Positions 1-5,185 of a DNA stretch of 5,185 nucleotides are shown here, in pieces. This DNA comes from Gammaproteobacteria bacterium (lineage in GTDB: Bacteria > Pseudomonadota > Gammaproteobacteria > Pseudomonadales > Azotimanducaceae): contig PBTJ01000013.1 in the NCBI GenBank assembly GCA_002726925.1, positions 6,095-11,279 of the forward strand, in the 5' to 3' direction. The notes beneath the pieces are model-generated. The model saw nothing but the letters and a program-made list of their open reading frames with translations. It searched no databases and had not been told where the DNA came from. The position numbers and the translations under genes are program-made. Every line of letters begins with the position of its first letter. The stretch's first letter is position 1.

Positions 1-1547
1 TGGGCAGAGAGTTGTGCATTGCTGCGCGTGGTATCGCGATCAATACGGTAAAGCGGTATGTCAGGGAAGAGCTCGGCGAGATTCTCTTCTGCACGTTGAG
101 TGCCCATACCTACCGGTAAAAGATCGTGGTGGCCGCATTGTTCGCAGTGCTTTGGCATGGCGAAACGCAGGCTGCAGTGATGACAAACGAGCTGCTCGGG
201 TTGCCGATGCAGGGTAAGTCTTGCGTCGCAGTCTGAACAGACGCTCTGCCAGCCGCAGGCCTTGCAAACCAGTGTTGGGGCAAAACCACGGCGATTGAGG
301 TAAACAAGCACTTGGCCGTTTGCTTCTAGGTGCGATCGGATCACTCGAATCAGGGTATCGGAGAGGCCGCCGCGCAAACTCTGACCGCGAAGATCAATCG
401 TGTGGTAGCGAGGCATCTTTGCTCCGCCTGCCCTCTGCGTGAGCAAAATATGCTGATAGCGGCCACGCTTAGCGTTATAGAACGATTCCAGCGATGGCGT
501 TGCACTGCCGAGAACCAACGGAATGTCCAATTGCTGTGCCCGCTTCACGGTCAGATCTCGGGCTGAGTAGCGCAAACCGTCCTGTTGCTTGTAGGAACTG
601 TCGTGCTCTTCGTCGACAATGATTAACCCCAAGCTTTGGAAAGGGGTAAATACCGCAGACCGCGTGCCGATCAGCACCTTAATCTCGCCGGCTCGACATT
701 TGAGCCAGGTTTGCAGCCGCTGGGTTTCGCTCAGACCCGAATGAACCATGCCCGCGCTGCCAAAACGGTTTTCAAAGCGGGCGAGGGTTTGCGGGGTGAG
801 CGCAATTTCGGGCACCAAGACCAGTACCTGCTGTCCGGTGGTAAGGACTCTCGCCATGCTCTGCAAGTACACCTCGGTTTTACCCGACCCGGTAACCCCC
901 TCGAGCAAAAAAACGTTAAAGCCGGCTGCAGCATTGATCGCGTTGATGGCCGTTTGCTGCTCGCTGGATGGTGAAAGCGCCTCGCTGGTTTGATGGTGAA
1001 CAGATGCTGCCTTTCTCTCCAAAACCCCAGTGCCTTCAAGTTTGCGCAGCATGCTTCGATTGAACCCCGCGGCCTCCAGCGCATCGCCGGACTGGGCATC
1101 GCCCACATGAAGCAGGTGGTCGACAAGGGCTTTTTGCGTTTTCGCGCGAGTCGAAATGAGGCTGGGATCCACCAAGCGCCAAATGTCAGGGGGTGGCTCA
1201 GGTTTGATTTCAAGCTGTGAGCCTTTGCGCGCGGCGCTGGGGAGTATGGTGGCTAGCACCTCGCCCAAGGGATAGTGGTAGTAGCTCTGCATCCACTGGG
1301 CAAGGCCGAGCAACTCGGCGTCGATGACAGCATCATCATCCAAAATCTCAGATACCGGTTTCGTTTTGGCGTGCGGGTTGTCAACAAGGGTGTTAACGCA
1401 GATACCGATAACTTCGCTGCGTCCAAAGGGCACCCGTACGCGCGCACCAATGCTCGGCAGCGCTAAGCCCCCGTCGACGTGATAATCGTAGGCAGAATGT
1501 AATGGCCGAGGTACGGCTACTTGGATGACTTGTTTGGTATCGGCCAT
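1..1547 (-). CDS. priA: Primosomal protein N' (replication restart helicase PriA), 3' end missing
   Basis: PriA is a superfamily 2 3'-to-5' DNA helicase that recognises stalled forks and D-loops and starts reloading of DnaB. I read 515 codons without a stop before the left edge; E. coli PriA has 732 residues, so about 215 C-terminal residues lie outside. The N-terminal fork-binding domain (about 1-100) includes the typical VRVPFG segment. A winged-helix region follows. The helicase core shows Walker A GVTGSGKT (217-224, Lys223), the DEEH box (312-315) and GSATPS (347-352). The zinc-binding insert has eight cysteines in four CxxC pairs: 428/431, 437/440, 455/458 and 468/471. GMGTQ (480-484) and RIDRDTT (501-507) follow. 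The start is the ATG at 1547-1545: the frame upstream has no other ATG before a TAA. No clear Shine-Dalgarno sequence precedes it. It is divergent from rpmE, as in E. coli. Identity is very secure; the gene looks intact as far as it is visible. Confidence 0.97.
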   Translation of the reverse strand, partial: MADTKQVIQVAVPRPLHSAYDYHVDGGLALPSIGARVRVPFGRSEVIGICVNTLVDNPHAKTKPVSEILDDDAVIDAELLGLAQWMQSYYHYPLGEVLATILPSAARKGSQLEIKPEPPPDIWRLVDPSLISTRAKTQKALVDHLLHVGDAQSGDALEAAGFNRSMLRKLEGTGVLERKAASVHHQTSEALSPSSEQQTAINAINAAAGFNVFLLEGVTGSGKTEVYLQSMARVLTTGQQVLVLVPEIALTPQTLARFENRFGSAGMVHSGLSETQRLQTWLKCRAGEIKVLIGTRSAVFTPFQSLGLIIVDEEHDSSYKQQDGLRYSARDLTVKRAQQLDIPLVLGSATPSLESFYNAKRGRYQHILLTQRAGGAKMPRYHTIDLRGQSLRGGLSDTLIRVIRSHLEANGQVLVYLNRRGFAPTLVCKACGWQSVCSDCDARLTLHRQPEQLVCHHCSLRFAMPKHCEQCGHHDLLPVGMGTQRAEENLAELFPDIPLYRIDRDTTRSNAQLSA

Positions 1548-1552
1548 GCGCC

Positions 1553-1558
1553 ATTGTA
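1553..1558 (-). promoter_or_regulatory. Candidate -10 element for priA (TACAAT)
   Basis: On the minus strand the hexamer TACAAT matches the sigma-70 -10 consensus at five of six positions. It ends only five bases before the priA ATG. If used, transcription would start at or beside the start codon, giving a leaderless mRNA. The -35 region is poor: TTGCTG lies 14 bases upstream and TCTTGC 16 bases upstream. This is a pattern match only and could be chance. Confidence 0.2.
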
Positions 1559-1621
1559 AGTAGGATTCGCGCCAGCAAGATAGCTGTGTACATCGTTCAT
1601 GAAGCGGAGATTACTGTGCTT

Positions 1622-1651
1622 GCGGTAGGTAAATGTTCTGTTACCCTGCGC
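1622..1651 (+). other. Imperfect inverted repeat upstream of rpmE (possible leader hairpin)
   Basis: GGTAA (1628-1632) pairs with TTACC (1641-1645) around an eight-base loop. GCG (1622-1624) pairs with CGC (1649-1651) across a three-by-three internal loop. If transcribed, this would fold 27 bases before the rpmE start. Autoregulatory leaders for L31 are known in gammaproteobacteria, so a leader is plausible, but I cannot match the known consensus by eye. A competing reading is that the same bases form the rpmE promoter: TTGCGG (1620-1625), a 16-base spacer, then TACCCT (1642-1647). The two roles largely exclude each other. Both are weak. Confidence 0.22.
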
Positions 1652-1678
1652 GCCCGTTTTAGTAAGTAAGCAAGCGTC

Positions 1679-1897
1679 ATGAAGTCTGAAATTCATCCTC
1701 AGTATCACGCCGTCAAAGCCACGTGCAGTTGCGGAAACGTGATCGAGATTGGATCCACGTTAAGCGGCGGCATGCATCTTGACGTCTGTTCAAGCTGCCA
1801 CCCGTTCTATACCGGCAAGCAAAAGACCATTGATTCAGGTGGTCGCGTTGAGAAGTTCCGCCAGCGTTTTGCTAGGCGCACAAGCTCTGGCAGTTAG
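1679..1897 (+). CDS. rpmE: 50S ribosomal protein L31, zinc-binding (C+) type
   Basis: L31 is a small protein of the large ribosomal subunit that helps bridge it to the small subunit. The 72-residue product has the family length and the hallmark segments: MKSEIHP at the start, CSCGN (16-20), [15 protein letters not shown] (34-48) and GGRVEKF near the C-terminus. Cys16, Cys18, Cys37 and Cys40 are the zinc ligands of the C+ form, the version usually replaced by a cysteine-free paralogue (ykgM type) under zinc starvation. That paralogue is not in this window. The C-terminal tail after FARR is short and serine-rich. The ATG at 1679 is preceded by a GTAAGTAAGCAAGC stretch with only weak Shine-Dalgarno likeness, which is surprising for a ribosomal protein gene. 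It is divergent from priA and convergent with mrcA, and a strong terminator follows 45 bases after its stop, so it is probably monocistronic. Confidence 0.98.
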   Translation: MKSEIHPQYHAVKATCSCGNVIEIGSTLSGGMHLDVCSSCHPFYTGKQKTIDSGGRVEKFRQRFARRTSSGS

Positions 1898-1942
1898 CGC
1901 TTGAAAAAGCCGCGCGTCGTATGGCGTGTGAGCTCGACGGAT

Positions 1943-1968
1943 AAAGGAGGCGGGCACCTCCTTTTTTT
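1943..1968 (+). terminator. Intrinsic terminator of rpmE
   Basis: A perfect eight-base-pair stem, AAAGGAGG (1943-1950) with CCTCCTTT (1957-1964), encloses a six-base loop CGGGCA. It runs into seven consecutive T residues (1962-1968). This is a textbook Rho-independent terminator for rpmE. On the minus strand the same stem follows the mrcA stop by about 42 bases but ends in TTTAT only, so it may also act, more weakly, on mrcA transcripts. Confidence 0.9.
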
Positions 1969-2009
1969 GTGCCTGGAAAAGAGTCTGCTGCCGATTGGCG
2001 GCCGGTGCT

Positions 2010-4700
2010 CTAAAACAGGTCAACAGAGCGAATGTCTTCGGTTTGCCGTTGCTCGCCGCTCATCGTAGAGGATGCGTCCGGGGCGAATTCGGCTAGAAAG
2101 ACCTCGCTCACTGTCGTGCTGTCGGTGGCAGAAGCGGGCAGACCGGTGGCTTTGTCCACACGCAGTGTGACGACGCCTGGTGGTTGCAGCAGCGGCATCT
2201 CAGGCACATCGACTAAGGCTTCTTCCATGAAGTCTATCCAGATGGGCAGGGGAACGTTGGAGCCATACGCATTTCTGCCCAGTGGCTGCTGGTCTTTGAA
2301 GCCTACCCAAACGCTGGCCACCAAGGCGTGATTGAAGCCGTTAAACCAAGTATCTGACGCATCATTAGTCGTGCCGGTTTTACCCGCCAAATCGTTTCGG
2401 CCCAAGGTTCTGGCGCGCCGTCCAGTGCCAAGCTTGATGACATCGCGCAGCATAGACTGCATGACATAGGCATTGCGCTCGTCCAGCACTTGTTCCGCCA
2501 GCACTTGAGCTTCTTGGGTTTGTGTCGCTGTCTGCGCATTGAGCAGCGTCTCCAAGACCGTGGTGCGCAGCCAATTGCTGGGACCAGAGTCTGTGTCGCC
2601 ATCCCAGGCGATTTCCCGCGTTGTACTGCCAACAACCGCGTCGGGCTCCTCCTCTGCTTCCTCACAGTCTTTGCAGACAGTCGCAGGGTTGGAGGCGTAC
2701 AAGACTTTGCCGTTTTGATCCAGTAACCGATCCACAATGGAGGGCTCGACTAAGTAGCCACCGTTAGCCAAGACGCCGTAGGCCCGCACCATGTCGATAG
2801 GTGCGACGGTCATCGTGCCTCCGCCCAAGGCCAACTGGGTATTGCGCGGGAACGATGTCATGTCGAAGCCGAACTTTTTCACATCTTCAAGCACCCCGCC
2901 AGCGCCGACCTCAAGCAGCACCCGCATGGAGACCAAGTTGATGGAACGGTAGAGAGCCTCGCGTAAACGCGTGGGCCCGTTGTAGCGGTTGTTGTCATTT
3001 TCGGGCCGATACTGTGATTCAAGATTGGCGTCTTCAAAAACTAAGGGAGCATCAAGAAAAATATCCGCCGGGGTGATGCCTCGACTTAGCGCCGAGCTAT
3101 AAACGAATGGCTTGAAACCCGAGCCTGGCTGGCGCTGGGCTTGCAGGGCATAGTTATATTGATTGCGGTAAAAGTCGTAGCCACCGACTAAAGCGCGCAC
3201 CGCGCCGTTTTGCGGGTCCATGGCAATCAGTGCACCCTGAATATCCGGTAGCTGAGTCAGCTGCCATGTCGGTGAAGCACTCGCACTTCCTACTTGGCTA
3301 GGGTTCACGCGCACAATATCGCCCACCTGCAGAATATCGCTCATCTGCCGGATCTGCGGTTCGCGCTCGTCCACCGATATATAGCGCCTGGCCCAACGAC
3401 TATCCCCCAGTTGCACTTCGCCAATACCAAGATCACTGGCGAAGACGAAGGCCCGCTTGTCCTCCACGCGCAGTACGACGGCCGGGATTTGCTCCGCATA
3501 GGAGTCGCGCTCGTCGAGGCGTTGTTGCAGGGCTTGGGCCAGTGCTGCTCTTAGGTCTGCATCGTTATCAGCGTTGCCTGCGTCAGCCTGCATGGCGGCA
3601 CTTTCGTCACTCGTCAACGTGTCGTCAGCGAATTCGGCCGCGACGGGTTGCTTCGGCATGGAATAGAGCTGCTCAATCTGTGTTAGCAACGCTTCTGGGA
3701 CTTGGCCCTCAGGCCCCCGGTAGCCATGATCTCGGTCGTACTTAATCAGCCCGCGGCGCAAGGCTTGCGTGGCCTCGCGCTGCTGGTTGGCATCGATAGT
3801 GGTATAGATTTCGTAACCGCCGGTGTACAAATCTGGCACCATGCCCACCATCTCTTGGCGCACCCATTCCGCCGCATAGGGACTGGGCAAATCGAGTTCG
3901 CGCGCATAAACCTTGGCGGTTATTGGCGAAGCGACGGCTTCGTCATAGGCGCTGCGGGTAATGGACTCCTGATCGAGCATGCGGCTGAGTACCTGATTGC
4001 GGCGACGTAGCGCCCAGTTCGGCCCGTTGATGGGGTTGCCCGCTTCTGGTCGCTGTGGAATGCCAGCTAGCATGGCAAGCTGTGCCAGTGATAACTCCTC
4101 GAGAGGTTTGCCGTAGTAGGTGGCCGCAGCCGCCTGCGCACCGTAGGCGCGCTTTCCAAAGGGCACGAGATTGATATACAGCTCGAGGATCTCTTGCTTC
4201 GAAAGTTCTTGCTCGATTTTGAGCGACAGAAGCATTTCTTTGAACTTACGCAGGAAGCTGCGTTCAAGCGTAAACGAGACGTTACGTGCAAGCTGCATGG
4301 TGATTGTGCTCGCTCCGCCAAGTCTGTCGTCGTTGAACCCTGCCATGCTGGCCGCCAACTGAATGAGGTCATTGACCAGCGAAATGTAATCAATCCCACT
4401 GTGTTGGTAAAAGCGCTTGTCTTCAGTATCCAAAATAGCGCTGATGAAGGCGTCTGGCACATTCTCTATGGCGACGGGAATCAAGCGGCGTTCGCCAAAT
4501 TCACCAATCAGTTCGCCATCGCTTGCATATATGCGCAGCGGTGCTTCTAGCTTGACGTTACGAAACGCGCTGGCCTCGGGGATTTGCGGATCAAGATAGA
4601 TATAGGCACCGGCAAAGCCGATCACCATCGTGCACAGGGTCGCGACGCCAAAAACTGCGAAAAAACGTAGCACTGGGTGTTTACGCGAGGATCGCTGCAT
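2010..4700 (-). CDS. mrcA: Penicillin-binding protein 1A (bifunctional transglycosylase/transpeptidase)
   Basis: This class A PBP (also named ponA) polymerises lipid II into glycan strands and cross-links their peptides in the periplasm. It has 896 residues, against 850 in E. coli. A short basic cytoplasmic tail precedes one membrane anchor (about 10-36). The GT51 domain (about 58-235) has TEDKRF with catalytic Glu93, GASTITMQLARN (129-140) and SKQEILELYIN (167-177). An OB-like domain (about 325-480) follows. The transpeptidase domain has SGFK (527-530, nucleophile Ser527), SIN (586-588) and KTGTT (774-778), all intact. There is an acidic insert at about 355-382 and a longer insert with CKDC (676-679) before the KTG motif. 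The distal GT51 motif differs from the usual sequence (see findings). The segment around DERNAYVMQSMLRDVI and GTGRRA resembles Pseudomonas PBP1A. The ATG at 4700 gives the complete cytoplasmic tail and anchor; no strong Shine-Dalgarno sequence is visible. Confidence 0.97.
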   Translation of the reverse strand: MQRSSRKHPVLRFFAVFGVATLCTMVIGFAGAYIYLDPQIPEASAFRNVKLEAPLRIYASDGELIGEFGERRLIPVAIENVPDAFISAILDTEDKRFYQHSGIDYISLVNDLIQLAASMAGFNDDRLGGASTITMQLARNVSFTLERSFLRKFKEMLLSLKIEQELSKQEILELYINLVPFGKRAYGAQAAAATYYGKPLEELSLAQLAMLAGIPQRPEAGNPINGPNWALRRRNQVLSRMLDQESITRSAYDEAVASPITAKVYARELDLPSPYAAEWVRQEMVGMVPDLYTGGYEIYTTIDANQQREATQALRRGLIKYDRDHGYRGPEGQVPEALLTQIEQLYSMPKQPVAAEFADDTLTSDESAAMQADAGNADNDADLRAALAQALQQRLDERDSYAEQIPAVVLRVEDKRAFVFASDLGIGEVQLGDSRWARRYISVDEREPQIRQMSDILQVGDIVRVNPSQVGSASASPTWQLTQLPDIQGALIAMDPQNGAVRALVGGYDFYRNQYNYALQAQRQPGSGFKPFVYSSALSRGITPADIFLDAPLVFEDANLESQYRPENDNNRYNGPTRLREALYRSINLVSMRVLLEVGAGGVLEDVKKFGFDMTSFPRNTQLALGGGTMTVAPIDMVRAYGVLANGGYLVEPSIVDRLLDQNGKVLYASNPATVCKDCEEAEEEPDAVVGSTTREIAWDGDTDSGPSNWLRTTVLETLLNAQTATQTQEAQVLAEQVLDERNAYVMQSMLRDVIKLGTGRRARTLGRNDLAGKTGTTNDASDTWFNGFNHALVASVWVGFKDQQPLGRNAYGSNVPLPIWIDFMEEALVDVPEMPLLQPPGVVTLRVDKATGLPASATDSTTVSEVFLAEFAPDASSTMSGEQRQTEDIRSVDLF

Positions 4701-4741
4701 ATGGCTGGGTGGTTACCAGTGGAAATCGAAGGACGAAGTGC

Positions 4742-4750
4742 AGCATAGCA
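4742..4750 (-). promoter_or_regulatory. Candidate extended -10 promoter for mrcA
   Basis: On the minus strand TGCTATGCT reads as an extended -10 element: TGn directly followed by TATGCT, which matches four of six consensus positions. It would start transcription near 4735, leaving an untranslated leader of about 35 bases. No good -35 lies 16-18 bases upstream, which extended -10 promoters tolerate. It is a pattern match in the correct place, not proven. Confidence 0.35.
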
Positions 4751-4898
4751 AACCCAATGTGGTAGGACACGCTTACCGCAATCAGCGAAAGCCTCGCCAC
4801 TTGCAGTCATCGGCTTACAAACATTGGGGCATCGTTGGGTTTTTATCCCACAGCTTGTCCAGCAGCCTTGTGGTGTGCTTTCAGCGGGCTAGTTGGCT

Positions 4899-5185
4899 AT
4901 GGCTTTTGTCGCCAGAAAATTTTTCCGATCTTTTCAATCAATGGTGTCGTTTGATGCGCTCCCATGGCGTCGCAGCCCGTCTGCCTTGGGGGTTTTTCTT
5001 CATCACAATTGCCTCGAATTTGTTCTGCTGGCGACAAACGAACACAAGAGCTCGGGATCAATCGAACTCACTGATGCTCACGATTTGAGTTCGCCATGCG
5101 AGAGTATCGCCGAGGTCTGTCGCACGGTACTGGGAGCAGAGGTCGGCGCGGTTAGCTGCTGGATCGCTACCGACCAAGCCAGTGC
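4899..5185 (+). CDS. Probable PilM/HofM/MshI-like pilus assembly protein, N-terminal part
   Basis: A frame with 95 codons and no stop runs off the right edge. A TAG lies two codons before the ATG at 4899; a second in-frame ATG is at 4941. Neither has a clear Shine-Dalgarno sequence. The first 28 or so residues are rich in basic and aromatic residues (MAFVARKFFRSF...). Then LGVFLHHNCLEFVLLA (30-45) looks like the first beta hairpin of an actin-like fold, and CESIAEVCRTVLG (about 66-78) a following helix. The gene is divergent from mrcA; this is the place of pilM in Pseudomonas and hofM in E. coli, whose products are inner-membrane-associated cytoplasmic proteins of type IV pilus assembly. The sequence does not carry the usual PilM start, so the assignment rests mainly on position and on this loose fold pattern. 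It could be an unrelated protein. Confidence 0.5.
   Translation, partial: MAFVARKFFRSFQSMVSFDALPWRRSPSALGVFLHHNCLEFVLLATNEHKSSGSIELTDAHDLSSPCESIAEVCRTVLGAEVGAVSCWIATDQAS

Noticed and set aside
731..1213. A 160-codon minus-strand frame inside priA
   Set aside because: It is an alternative frame of priA; the priA frame shows all helicase and zinc motifs through this stretch.
1990..2002. GCCG/CGGC short stem just after the mrcA stop as its own terminator
   Set aside because: Only four base pairs and no T-run close behind it on the minus strand; the stem at 1943-1964 is the better candidate.
2303..2737. A 144-codon minus-strand frame inside mrcA
   Set aside because: It is a shifted frame of the transpeptidase-coding part; it is rich in Arg, Cys and Trp and has no family resemblance.
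4843..4854. TTATCCCACA as a DnaA box
   Set aside because: It has an extra C compared with TTATCCACA, stands alone, and no other origin signals are present.
4630..5088. A 152-codon plus-strand frame across the mrcA start and the intergenic region
   Set aside because: It begins inside mrcA on the opposite strand, has no recognisable domain, and overlaps the better-supported frame starting at 4899.
5080..5185. A minus-strand frame open at the right edge that could be the end of another gene
   Set aside because: About 35 codons with no recognisable motif; the plus-strand frame is longer and fits the divergent mrcA/pilM arrangement.

Overview
The window looks like a piece of chromosome from a free-living gammaproteobacterium of moderate GC content. 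It carries core housekeeping genes and no mobile or accessory elements. Gene identity and order both support this: priA and rpmE are divergent, and mrcA (PBP1A) is divergent from a gene in the position that pilM (Pseudomonas) or hofM (E. coli) normally occupies. I recall that in Pseudomonas the same genes occur in the same order but with malic enzyme and other genes between ponA and rpmE. Here that interval is only 112 bases. The exact genus cannot be read from the window.

Layout from left to right. Positions 1-1547 (minus strand) hold the first 515 codons of priA, the replication-restart helicase, which runs off the left edge. A 131-base divergent intergenic region follows, then rpmE (1679-1897, plus), the zinc-type ribosomal protein L31. 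A strong intrinsic terminator (1943-1968) lies in the short gap between the convergent rpmE and mrcA. mrcA (2010-4700, minus) encodes a full 896-residue bifunctional class A penicillin-binding protein. It is followed by a 198-base divergent intergenic region with an extended -10 promoter candidate for mrcA. A frame open to the right edge (4899-5185, plus) starts a protein that I place, with limited confidence, in the PilM/HofM/MshI family.

The genes serve unrelated core functions: replication restart, translation, peptidoglycan synthesis and, probably, assembly of a type IV pilus-like machine. No gene in the window forms a visible operon with another in the window. I found no evidence of an undescribed defence, mobile or regulatory system. 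The most interesting points are a departure from the usual glycosyltransferase motif in PBP1A, two inserts in that protein, the atypical nucleotide-binding N-terminus of the PilM-position protein, a possibly leaderless priA, and the lack of clear Shine-Dalgarno sequences at all four starts.
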